From an uncultured Aquimarina sp. (GTDB taxonomy: Bacteria > Bacteroidota > Bacteroidia > Flavobacteriales > Flavobacteriaceae): a DNA stretch of 64,000 nt. The notes beneath the pieces were generated by a model. That model searched no databases and was not told the DNA's origin. It saw only the letters and a list, made by a program, of their open reading frames with translations. Below, piece after piece: positions 9,301 to 16,456 of this stretch. The translations under genes and the position numbers were made by a program. Numbering within the stretch: position 1 is the stretch's first letter; each line of letters begins with the position of its first letter. The stretch is taken from contig CANMLL010000001.1 of assembly GCA_947498775.1 (NCBI GenBank), positions 354,823-418,822 of the forward strand, in the 5' to 3' direction.

Positions 9301-10824
9301 ATTCGTAATGATACAGTCATACTCACCGATATCACTTGGTGTTGGATTTGAAATAGTAAATGTACGAGCATTTTCACCTACGAGATCAACACCATCTTTA
9401 CGCCATTGATATATGTTATTTATACTCTGTGTAGCATCTACAGATAATATTATGTTCTGCCCTGAAACTATTTCGATAGTTTCTGCATTGTCTACAGTAG
9501 CTTGTGGGGAGTATATAAACCTGGAATACCCGTTGTAAGTGGTAAAATCATCTTCGAAATCATCAAAAACAAAATTATTTTCTGAAATAAGGAAATCATC
9601 TAGATTTGGAAGTATGCTTATTACTGTTGGGATTTTACCCGATAATTTTGTCCTATAAGCCCAAAGTGTTTCTAGTGTTGTAATATTTCCTATTTCTGCA
9701 GGAAGTGAGCCTGTAATGTTTTCTCCTCCTATTCTTAAGATTTTTAAACTACTTAGGTTACCTATTTGTGAGGGAATATTGCCTGAAAATAAATTATCGG
9801 TAATAATTAGGTTTTCTAAATTAGCTAGATTAAAAAGTTCAACAGGAATGTTTCCCGTAAGGGAGTTAAAAGATAAATTAAGCGTAACTAAGTTTGATAA
9901 ATTCCCTATTGCTGCGGGGATTTCTCCAGAAAACTGGTTTCTAAATAAGTTAAGATGCTGTAAACTTGTTATATTTCCGATAGAGGCTGGGATCGCTCCA
10001 TCAAAATTATTATCCGCAATATTAAGAGCTCTTAAGACACTAAGATTGGCCAGTTCGCTAGGAATCGCTCCTGATAGACTATTTTCTTGTAAGACTAGAG
10101 TTTGTAAAAATTCTAGATTTCCAATTTCAGAAGGTAGTGTTCCTGTTAATTGGTCTCGTATTAAAGAGATTTCGGTAACCCTGTTATTGCCATCTACAGT
10201 GACACCAGCCCATCTATTGTCTAATTTTGCATCTAGATTCCATTTATTTTCCCAGCCGTCACCACCTGTTGCGTTGTAGAAAGCAGTAAGTGCAGCTTTG
10301 TCAGGATTGGTTTCTATACTATTAAATATCTGAACGTTATCAATTAAAACTTCAAAAGGATCTGCTATAAATGAATTAAGGCTAAGTTCGAAATACCATT
10401 CTTCTGTAGTGTCTGGTGTAAATTCTTTGGTAACCGTAGTCCATTCAAAATTTTGTGGTATTGCGCTTGAAGAAGTGTTAGGTGTGAAATCTGCACCCCC
10501 ATATTTGTAACCAATTACTTGTTGTCCAAAAGTGGCACTTCCTGTTCTTACTTTGTAGTCAAATCTAAGAGTATATGTTACACCGGCTTGTACAGTATAA
10601 TTTGTTGCTATAATCTTTGGAGTGGTTGTTCCTGTTTCAAGGCTTATACCTTTATAACCATTAGTAGGTTCTAATCTAAAAATACTTACATCACCTTCTT
10701 CTGTCCAATTGTTAAAATTAGGAGCGAAGTATTCTTCAAAACCTCCATTTTGAATTAAATTAGTTTGTTGAGAATAAAAAAAGGTAGGATAAGCCAAGAA
10801 GGCTAGTAACAAATTTTTTTTCAT
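6340..10824 (-). CDS. giant plant-type leucine-rich-repeat protein, T9SS cargo
   Basis: About 1494 residues from the ATG at 10824 (MKKNLLLAFLAYPTFFYSQ, a good signal peptide). An in-frame ATG at 10860 would add 12 residues but lies upstream of the predicted transcript start. Order: a CBM-like sandwich (~15-165), LRR block 1 (~170-430), an Ig-like domain (~435-528, YQWRKDGVDL...GEYDCIITN), LRR block 2 (~530-1050), a second Ig-like domain (~1070-1140), three thrombospondin type 3-like calcium repeats (~1148-1245, DSDGDGISDEKDQCPNT), a region not recognised, and a type A T9SS sorting domain (~1418-1494, FYPIPTNNELNI to KIFKK). The repeats follow the plant-specific pattern LTGxIPxEIGNLxxLxxLxLxxN. 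The protein is probably exported by the T9SS (SprA is encoded in this window) and attached to the surface as a binding or adhesion protein. The ligand is unknown. Confidence 0.9.
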   Translation of the reverse strand: MKKNLLLAFLAYPTFFYSQQTNLIQNGGFEEYFAPNFNNWTEEGDVSIFRLEPTNGYKGISLETGTTTPKIIATNYTVQAGVTYTLRFDYKVRTGSATFGQQVIGYKYGGADFTPNTSSSAIPQNFEWTTVTKEFTPDTTEEWYFELSLNSFIADPFEVLIDNVQIFNSIETNPDKAALTAFYNATGGDGWENKWNLDAKLDNRWAGVTVDGNNRVTEISLIRDQLTGTLPSEIGNLEFLQTLVLQENSLSGAIPSELANLSVLRALNIADNNFDGAIPASIGNITSLQHLNLFRNQFSGEIPAAIGNLSNLVTLNLSFNSLTGNIPVELFNLANLENLIITDNLFSGNIPSQIGNLSSLKILRIGGENITGSLPAEIGNITTLETLWAYRTKLSGKIPTVISILPNLDDFLISENNFVFDDFEDDFTTYNGYSRFIYSPQATVDNAETIEIVSGQNIILSVDATQSINNIYQWRKDGVDLVGENARTFTISNPTPSDIGEYDCIITNSAIADLTLQRNIINVTSGIVVSQIEKDALIALYNATDGPNWTNTWDLNADVSTWHGVTLNSTGNVIDLNLFDNNLKGTIPSQIGDFSKLESLNFDNNTLTGQVPIEIEKLASSLKRLSLSLNELEGEFPIQITKLVTLEKLDISRNSLTGELPVEIGNLIELRTLLLGDNSLTGEIPNQIGNLVNLVTLNLRLNNLTGAIPNEIGNLTNLLIVNLGLNNLSGAIPSQIGNLTRLRELLLAENGLTGSIPVEIENLTQLQKLSLTRNQLTGDIPAGIVNLTGLRELSLLSNKLTGSIPTGMGNLTNLKSLNLSNNELIGTISDEIGNLINLEKLSLSDNAFTGQIPIALGNLINLTTLSLTGNQLTGTIPAEIGNLTKLNFLGAGVNKLTGEIPAEIGNLTELENLNLTVNELSGSIPTQIGNLTKVYALDLSSNKLTGEIPIEIGNVRELRFLNLSFNELSGPIPSEIAIPTKLEAISLNFNKLTGRIPSEIGNLTELNTIIINDNNLSGAIPSSITTLANLSTFYIIDNNFVFEDFEDNFNELLDKGMTYSTQANVDNEESITISNKASVSLSINATSSPNNTYQWQKDGKDIPGATRRSYVITNASASDSGVYDCFIRNTLVTGLTLRREKVTISIDTITTDSDGDGISDEKDQCPNTAAGEVVNINGCSQSQLDDDNDGVTNDKDQCPDTTAGEVVDINGCSQTQTLEDQDNDGVANHIDLCPNTPSGDIVDTFGCSVSQLVDINPSDISIMATSTSCANTANGEITFNFNKDYRYTIDLSSTTFTRRYQDIRFDTAFVIDNLEANTYEIIVSTPDLRGFSQSYILEIQTPADLKVAKTQIDKKTATYTVSGSKYYNVTVNAKSYEFNFEDTSARQISFDIQDGSNSIEIKTDKVCQGKFNKIITNGTLSFYPIPTNNELNILGLGGIKTVISVTNLTGAVVFSKTVDNKDLYTIPMQNMASGMYLVTVTTTTQTINTKIFKK
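7700..9130 (-). repeat. LRR block 2, tandem ~72-base coding repeats
   Basis: The reading frame repeats a 24-codon unit whose translation is close to IPxEIGNLTxLxxLxLxxNxLTG, with roughly twenty copies. On the plus strand the same units read 'ggaatt..ctcctgtta' at regular ~72-base spacing and create spurious antisense ORFs. Unit divergence is moderate, so this is not a very recent amplification. Confidence 0.8.
9600..10200 (-). repeat. LRR block 1, tandem ~72-base coding repeats
   Basis: A second and shorter run of the same 24-codon repeat lies closer to the N-terminus, separated from block 2 by an Ig-like domain. Each block is introduced by a similar cap: ALTAFYNATGGDGWENKW before block 1 and ALIALYNATDGPNWTNTW before block 2. 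This suggests the whole cap-LRR-Ig module was duplicated. Confidence 0.75.
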
Positions 10825-10847
10825 TTTAGGGCTTTTAAATTCGGGTG

Positions 10848-10878
10848 CGAAAATAATCAAAAAACCTTAGTTAACAAA
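10848..10878 (-). promoter_or_regulatory. promoter of the LRR-lipoprotein operon
   Basis: On the minus strand GTTTG (TTG at 10875-10877) is followed after 19 bases by TATTTTCG (10848-10855), then CACCCG. This is one mismatch from TAnnTTTG. It places the transcript start near 10842, between the two candidate ATGs, and so supports translation from 10824. Confidence 0.5.
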
Positions 10879-10913
10879 CTATTAAGAAATTAAATTAGGG
10901 TTTTACCGTAAAA

Positions 10914-13742
10914 TCAATGTGCTTCTAACCAATTGTCACCTAAACCTAAGTCAACATCTAAAGGAACTGCTAAAGAATATGCGTTTTCCATTTCAGTCAT
11001 GATTAGGGTTTTGATGTCTTCTAGCTCTGGTTTGAAGACATCAAATACCAATTCATCATGCACCTGTAGTAACATTTTGGTTTTATAATTGCCTTCTTTC
11101 AACTTTTTATGAATGTTGATCATTGCAATTTTGATGATGTCTGCAGCACTTCCCTGGATAGGAGCGTTAACGGCATTACGTTCTGCTGCACCACGCACTA
11201 CGGCATTGGCCGAATTGATATCTTTTAGGTACCGCCTTCTTCCTAATACTGTTTGAACATAGCCGTTTTCACGAGCAAAATCGACTTGCTCACTCATGTA
11301 GTTACGTAGTTTGGGATAGGTTTTGTAATACGTATCGATTAACTCTTTGGCTTCGCTACGCGAAAGGCTGGTCTGATTACTCAATCCAAAAGCCGAAACC
11401 CCATAAATAATCCCAAAATTTACTGTTTTTGCATTACTACGTTGTTCTCTGCTTACTTCATCGATTGGAATATTAAAAACTTTTGCGGCGGTAGAGGCAT
11501 GAATATCTTCTCCATTCTTAAAAGCTTCTATCATCGTTTCTTCTTCGCTTAAAGCAGCGATAATACGTAGTTCTATTTGTGAGTAATCGGCAGCGAGTAA
11601 AGTATATTCTTCGTTTCTTGGGATAAAAGCCTTTCGTACTTGTCTTCCTCGTTCGGTCCTGATAGGGATATTCTGTAGGTTCGGATTATTAGAGCTTAAT
11701 CGCCCGGTAGCTGCTACCGTTTGCATATAATCGGTATGTACTCTTCCTGTAGTTTCATTAACTTGGGTTGGTAGCGCATCAACATAGGTACTTTTTAGCT
11801 TTGCTAATCCTCTGTATTCTAAGATGTTTCTAATGATTTCATGGTCTTTTGCAAGATAAGATAGCACATCTTCAGCTGTTGAGTATTGCCCCGTTTTTGT
11901 TTTTTTGGGCTTCTCGACCAGCTTCATTTTTTCAAACAGGATCACCCCTAGTTGTTTTGGTGAAGCAATATTAAATTCTTCTCCGGCTTCAGTATAAATT
12001 TTACTTTCTAGCGTTTTGATATCTTCATCGAGTTCTTTTGAAAGCGTTTCGAGGAAACTTTTGTCCAAATTGATGCCTTCAATTTCCATATCTGCCAATA
12101 CTCGCAATAATGGAATTTCGATATCCTCAAATAAAGAAACTGTTTTAGCGTCTTTAAGTTCGGGTTCAAAGTGTTCTTTTAACTGAAAAGTAATATCGGC
12201 ATCTTCAACTGCATATTCTGTTTGCTGATCCACAGGTACCTGCCTGAAGGATAATTGATTTTTCCCTTTCTTACCAATAAGTTCGGTAATAGAAACCGGG
12301 GTGTAGTTGAGGTAGGTTTCCGAAAGCACATCCATATTATGCCGCATATCAGGATTGATAAGATAATGTGCCAACATGGTATCAAATAGTTTTCCTTTTA
12401 CTTCGATATTGTATTTTGCAAGTACTTTGATATCGTATTTAAGGTTTTGACCAATTTTTGAAATAATTGAGGCTTCAAAGAACGGTCGTAATTGCTCTAT
12501 TAGCTCTTGTGCCTCGTTGCGATCCTCGGGAAAAGGTATGTAGAATCCTTTGGTGGCTTCCCAGGAAAAAGCAATCCCAACCAGTTCTGCCGTAAGTGGA
12601 TTTAAACCTGTGGTTTCTGTATCAAAACATACATTTTCCTGCTTTAATAGATTTTGAAGAAATAGCTTCATGGCCATTCCGGGAGCTATGCTCTGATAAA
12701 AATGTTCTGTATTTGTGATTGTCTTTCTGCTAGAGTAGGAGGTGGTTTCTCCAGGGACTTCTTCATCCTCGCCAAATAGCGAAAACTGACCCGCGCCAGC
12801 CTGACCTGTTTTCTTCTTTGGTTTGGCAGTATTTTCAGAAGTTGAAGTAGTCGTTTCCTCTCCAGAAAAGATCTTCACAAACTGATCCGTTAGTCTTCTA
12901 AATTCTAATTCTTCAAATATTTCTTGTACTTTTTTGGCGTCAGGTTCAGAAAGTTCATAATCATTGGCATTAAAAGTAACATCGCAATCGATTATAATAG
13001 TAGCCAATTTTTTTGAAAGCAGCCCTAATTCAGCATTGGCTTCTACCTTTTCTTTCATTTTACCTTTTAGCTTATCGGTATTGGCCAAAAGCTCTTCCAT
13101 AGAACCATATTCTGCTAGAAATTTTTTAGCGGTTTTGTCACCTACTCCTGGTAGACCGGGAATATTGTCTACGGCATCTCCCATCATTCCTAGGTAATCG
13201 ATCACTTGTTCTGGTCTTTCTACTTCGAATCTCTTCTGCACTTCAGGGATTCCCCATATCTCGATACCGTTCCCCATTCGGGCGGGGCGGTACATAAATA
13301 TGTTTTCTGAAACTAACTGGGCATAGTCCTTATCTGGGGTAACCATATAGGTTTGATAGCCCTCTTTTTCAGCTTGTTTGGCAATGGTTCCTATCAGGTC
13401 ATCTGCTTCTACACCTGCGCGCTCTATAATTGGTATATGCATTGCCTTTAGAATTTCCTGAATGATGGGAACTGCAATTTTTATAGCTTCGGGAGTTTCA
13501 TCGCGATTTGCTTTATAATCCGGAAATATCTCCAAACGATCTTTGCTTCCTTCTTTATCAAACGCCACGGCCAAATGATCTGGTTTTTCTCTTTTGATTA
13601 CATCAAACAGTGAATTTACAAAACCCATTATTGCTGATGTGTCCTGGCCCTTTGAGTTAATTCTTGGATTTTTAATAAGAGCATAATATCCTCGAAAAAT
13701 TAAAGCGAAAGCATCCAGAAGAAAAAGACGTTTTTGTGACAT
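10914..13742 (-). CDS. polA: DNA polymerase I
   Basis: The 942-residue protein has the normal length of a three-domain enzyme. The 5'-3' flap exonuclease is at ~1-290 (LLDAFALIFRGYYAL, AGVEADDLIGTIA, GDAVDNIPGLPGVGDKTA). The 3'-5' proofreading domain begins near residue 370, and the DxE metal site is intact in CFDTETTGLNPL. The polymerase domain is at ~540-942, with motif A DYSQIELRIIAA, the O-helix region RSNAKTVNFGIIYG and motif C QVHDELVFDV. It removes RNA primers and fills repair gaps. It is transcribed alone leftwards; the LRR operon starts 89 bases beyond its stop from a separate promoter. Confidence 0.98.
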   Translation of the reverse strand: MSQKRLFLLDAFALIFRGYYALIKNPRINSKGQDTSAIMGFVNSLFDVIKREKPDHLAVAFDKEGSKDRLEIFPDYKANRDETPEAIKIAVPIIQEILKAMHIPIIERAGVEADDLIGTIAKQAEKEGYQTYMVTPDKDYAQLVSENIFMYRPARMGNGIEIWGIPEVQKRFEVERPEQVIDYLGMMGDAVDNIPGLPGVGDKTAKKFLAEYGSMEELLANTDKLKGKMKEKVEANAELGLLSKKLATIIIDCDVTFNANDYELSEPDAKKVQEIFEELEFRRLTDQFVKIFSGEETTTSTSENTAKPKKKTGQAGAGQFSLFGEDEEVPGETTSYSSRKTITNTEHFYQSIAPGMAMKLFLQNLLKQENVCFDTETTGLNPLTAELVGIAFSWEATKGFYIPFPEDRNEAQELIEQLRPFFEASIISKIGQNLKYDIKVLAKYNIEVKGKLFDTMLAHYLINPDMRHNMDVLSETYLNYTPVSITELIGKKGKNQLSFRQVPVDQQTEYAVEDADITFQLKEHFEPELKDAKTVSLFEDIEIPLLRVLADMEIEGINLDKSFLETLSKELDEDIKTLESKIYTEAGEEFNIASPKQLGVILFEKMKLVEKPKKTKTGQYSTAEDVLSYLAKDHEIIRNILEYRGLAKLKSTYVDALPTQVNETTGRVHTDYMQTVAATGRLSSNNPNLQNIPIRTERGRQVRKAFIPRNEEYTLLAADYSQIELRIIAALSEEETMIEAFKNGEDIHASTAAKVFNIPIDEVSREQRSNAKTVNFGIIYGVSAFGLSNQTSLSRSEAKELIDTYYKTYPKLRNYMSEQVDFARENGYVQTVLGRRRYLKDINSANAVVRGAAERNAVNAPIQGSAADIIKIAMINIHKKLKEGNYKTKMLLQVHDELVFDVFKPELEDIKTLIMTEMENAYSLAVPLDVDLGLGDNWLEAH

Positions 13743-13818
13743 GATGTGAGTTAAATTTTTAGAAATGCAATATAAAAAGAAGATTAATGAATTAAATGCG
13801 AAAACATATAATTAATAC

Positions 13819-13853
13819 AAAAAAGAAATGCCGTCAAGATCTGACGGCATTTC
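13819..13853 (-). terminator. intrinsic terminator on the minus strand, upstream of polA
   Basis: A perfect 12-bp stem (GAAATGCCGTCA / TGACGGCATTTC, loop of five) is followed on the minus strand by TTTTTTGTATT. It lies about 75 bases before the polA ATG, and no gene on this strand ends here. It therefore either ends an unannotated small transcript or acts as an attenuator in a long polA leader. Confidence 0.7.
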
Positions 13854-13970
13854 GCCCCAAAATAAAATTGATAACAATGTATCAACTGCTATAAATATTA
13901 TTGTAATTGTTTATCTATGATTGAATGTTTTTTTAAGAAACTTAAAATAATAGTAAATTATTGTTCGAAG
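13820..13970 (-). ncRNA. candidate small RNA in the polA upstream region
   Basis: The 402-base gap between the divergent polA and metallophosphoesterase genes holds no plausible ORF but does hold a textbook terminator on the minus strand. A promoter-like TTTATTTG (13974-13981, one mismatch from consensus, followed by TACC as is common after flavobacterial -7 elements) lies about 150 bases upstream of it. Together these outline an RNA of about 150 nucleotides. No -33 TTG is seen and I recognise no known family, so this is a candidate only. Confidence 0.3.
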
Positions 13971-14111
13971 GTACAAATAAAAATTTTACTTCTAAAAGAA
14001 TTTATTAAGATTTATGATTTTATAATGAGCTGTTTTTAACGCTTTTTGTGGTTTTAATTTATTATATCGTTAATTTTTACTTAAAAATATCGACAAATTG
14101 AAAAGGAGAGA

Positions 14112-14119
14112 TAGTTTTG
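14112..14119 (+). promoter_or_regulatory. possible -7 element for the metallophosphoesterase gene
   Basis: TAGTTTTG matches TAnnTTTG exactly and sits 26 bases before the ATG at 14145. No TTG is found at the usual -33 distance. Confidence 0.35.
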
Positions 14120-14144
14120 TTGTGTTAATGAATTAGAAAAAATT

Positions 14145-15383
14145 ATGCGTTGGTTGATCCCGATATTTTTGTACTTATTGCTTGAACTTTATGCGTTTCA
14201 GGCCATAAAAACAATTTCCAAAAATCAAATTATACAAATTAGTTATTTACTAATTTCGGTACTGATTCTGGGGTATGTTATTTACATATTTGCAAATTAT
14301 GATCGTAGTGTCGGGCCCACCAAATATACATTAAGAGCTAGTGGGATATTGTTGCTTGCATTGGTTCCAAAATTGATCCTTGTTTTATTTATGTTTGGCG
14401 AGGATATTATACGAGTATGCGTTGCCGGGTACACGTATCTAACCAATACCTTTTTTGAAGGAACTGCCACGCAGTATTTACCAGATCGAAGAAAATTTGT
14501 TAGCCAAATTGCATTGGGGATAGCTGCAATTCCGTTTACAGGGCTGCTTCATGGAATTTTTAGAGGGAAATATAATTTTAAAGTAATACATCATGTACTT
14601 CATTTTGACGATCTCCCAAAAGCGTTCGATGGTTTTCGTATTACACAAATCTCAGACATACACTCAGGAAGCTTTGATGATCCTGCAAAAATAGAGTACG
14701 CCGTGGATTTAATTAATGAGCAAGAAACGGATCTTTTGCTATTTACGGGGGATATCGTAAATACAATGGCCAAGGAAATGGATGATTGGATCGATACCTT
14801 TAAACGTATTAAAACTCCCAAGCACGGAAAATATTCAGTTTTGGGCAATCATGATTATGGAGAATATGTTACCTGGGAGAGTCAAGAGGCAAAAGAGGCG
14901 AATTTTGAGGCGATAAAGGATATTCATAATAAAATCGATTTTAATCTGTTACTTAATGATAGCACATTTGTTGAAAAAGACGGTGATAGAATTGCAGTTA
15001 TCGGGGTAGAGAATTGGGGACATAATTTCAAGAAAGCAGGAGATTTAACAAAAGCTTCAGAAGGAGTAACAAAGGAAGATTTTAAAATTCTTCTTAGTCA
15101 CGATCCTTCTCATTGGGAGTATGAGGTTAAAAAGCATGATGATCATTTTCATCTAACTTTAAGCGGGCATACTCATGGCTTTCAGTTTGGAATCGAGATC
15201 CCTGGATTTGTAAGATGGAGCCCCGTGCAGTATGTATATAAACAATGGGCCGGAATGTATACTGAAATGGGTCGCTACCTAAATGTAAATCGTGGATTTG
15301 GATTTCATGCATTCCCAGGAAGAGTGGGAATATGGCCCGAGATTACAGTAATCGAATTGAGAAAAGGAGCAAAGCCTGCTTAA
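14145..15383 (+). CDS. membrane-anchored metallophosphoesterase
   Basis: The 412-residue protein has about four N-terminal membrane segments (residues ~1-75 and ~115-135) followed by a calcineurin-like phosphoesterase domain. All metal-binding blocks are present: ISDIHSG (~169), FTGDIVN (~200), LGNHDYG (~233), LLSHDP (~310) and LSGHTHGFQFG (~339). The family is close to YkuE/YaeI-type enzymes that hydrolyse phosphoesters near the membrane; the natural substrate cannot be told from sequence. It is transcribed rightwards with the small thioredoxin-fold gene 81 bases downstream and diverges from polA. Confidence 0.9.
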   Translation: MRWLIPIFLYLLLELYAFQAIKTISKNQIIQISYLLISVLILGYVIYIFANYDRSVGPTKYTLRASGILLLALVPKLILVLFMFGEDIIRVCVAGYTYLTNTFFEGTATQYLPDRRKFVSQIALGIAAIPFTGLLHGIFRGKYNFKVIHHVLHFDDLPKAFDGFRITQISDIHSGSFDDPAKIEYAVDLINEQETDLLLFTGDIVNTMAKEMDDWIDTFKRIKTPKHGKYSVLGNHDYGEYVTWESQEAKEANFEAIKDIHNKIDFNLLLNDSTFVEKDGDRIAVIGVENWGHNFKKAGDLTKASEGVTKEDFKILLSHDPSHWEYEVKKHDDHFHLTLSGHTHGFQFGIEIPGFVRWSPVQYVYKQWAGMYTEMGRYLNVNRGFGFHAFPGRVGIWPEITVIELRKGAKPA

Positions 15384-15464
15384 TTCTTAGAAAGTGTTAT
15401 ATTTACAAAGGTTTAAAAGGCCTATTGGTTAGTAAATGGCCTGAAACATAAAAGTTTTTGAACA

Positions 15465-15761
15465 ATGTCAAAGTTTGGAGATATAATAGGTATTAAGGTT
15501 CCGATTTTGTTGGATTTTTATACCGAATGGAATGAACCGTCTGTAGCAATGCATCCTGTTTTGAAGGATGTTGCTGCTGCTATTGGTGATAAAGGTAAAG
15601 TAATAAAGATTGATGTAGATAAGAATGAAGAGCTGGCAACTGCTTTACGAATTAAGGGGCTTCCCACATTAATGATTTATAAGGAAGGTGAAATGGTTTG
15701 GAGGCAAAGTGGTGAGCAAGATGCCAATACATTGATCGGACTTATGAAAGAATATCTTTAG
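15465..15761 (+). CDS. thioredoxin-fold protein lacking the CxxC active site
   Basis: The 98-residue protein has the full thioredoxin fold: VPILLDFYTEWNEPS at the active-site position, VIKIDVDKNEELATALRIKGLPTLMIY with the cis-proline loop (Pro67), and GEMVWRQSGEQDANTLIGLM. The WCGPC motif reads W22-N-E-P-S26, so both redox cysteines are gone and disulfide exchange is not possible. It has no signal peptide and is probably cytoplasmic, perhaps a binding or chaperone-like protein. Its stop codon overlaps the stop of the convergent deacetylase gene by four bases, leaving no room for a terminator between them. Confidence 0.88.
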   Translation: MSKFGDIIGIKVPILLDFYTEWNEPSVAMHPVLKDVAAAIGDKGKVIKIDVDKNEELATALRIKGLPTLMIYKEGEMVWRQSGEQDANTLIGLMKEYL

Positions 15762-16411
15762 AGTTCAATCTTATCAAAAACAAACCCCTTTTCTGTAAAA
15801 TAATTCAAGACTCGAGGCAGCACGTAGGTAAGGTTTTTTGAAGCTTTAATGCTATCATGAAAAACTAGAATACTACCCGGTTCTGTATGATGTATGACAT
15901 TTTGCAAACAAACTTCTCTCGATATGTTATGATCCCAATCCTTTGATAACACATCCCAAAGTACAATTTGGTATCCTTGCTTTTCCAATACTTTAAATTT
16001 TGAGTAGCTTATTTGTCCATAAGGAGGCCTAAAAAGCTTTTTGTTGTTTTTGACTTTATGATGTTCTAAAATTATGTTTTCACAATCTTTTATATTCTTA
16101 AGGTAAGTTTCGATATCACTTTTCCAAGCCTTAAGATGATTCATAGTGTGGTTACCTACTGCATGGTTGTCTGATATGATTTTTTTGAAGATTTGGGGGT
16201 GCTTTTTTATGTTGTCTCCGATACAAAAAAAAGTTGCTTTAGCATTGTATTTATTAAGTTGTTCTAAGACAAATTCGGTAACTTCTGGAATAGGGCCATC
16301 ATCAAAAGTAAGGTATATTTTTTTTTCATTTTCGGGATGAAGATGCCATAGATAGGTAGTAAAAAATTGTTTTAAAATCTTTGGAGTTTTATGGGGAATC
16401 AAATGCGCCAC
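15758..16411 (-). CDS. polysaccharide deacetylase (NodB-type)
   Basis: The ~217-residue carbohydrate esterase family 4 protein carries the motifs YLTFDDGPIPEVTEFVL (motif 1, catalytic and metal Asp), GNHTMNH (motif 2, HxxxH), LFRPPYGQIS (motif 3) and LVFHDSIKAS (motif 5). Members remove N-acetyl groups from peptidoglycan, chitin-like or exopolysaccharide substrates. There is no clear signal peptide. No ATG is available: translation starts at GTG (16411) or at TTG two codons earlier (16417). The gene lies just after the terminator of the DUF2723 gene and converges tail to tail with the thioredoxin-fold gene. Confidence 0.9.
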   Translation of the reverse strand: MAHLIPHKTPKILKQFFTTYLWHLHPENEKKIYLTFDDGPIPEVTEFVLEQLNKYNAKATFFCIGDNIKKHPQIFKKIISDNHAVGNHTMNHLKAWKSDIETYLKNIKDCENIILEHHKVKNNKKLFRPPYGQISYSKFKVLEKQGYQIVLWDVLSKDWDHNISREVCLQNVIHHTEPGSILVFHDSIKASKNLTYVLPRVLNYFTEKGFVFDKIEL

Positions 16412-16423
16412 GTGCAAGAAGTG

Positions 16424-16451
16424 AAAAAGTGAGCCTCAAGAGACTCACTTT
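16424..16451 (-). terminator. terminator after the DUF2723 gene
   Basis: Read leftwards, AAAGTGAG and CTCACTTT form a stem closed by a ten-base loop, followed by further T bases. It begins a few bases beyond the DUF2723 stop codon. Confidence 0.6.
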
Positions 16452-16456
16452 GTTTG

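Noticed and set aside
10825..10860. Upstream ATG extending the LRR protein
   Set aside because: It precedes the predicted transcript start and would spoil a good signal peptide.
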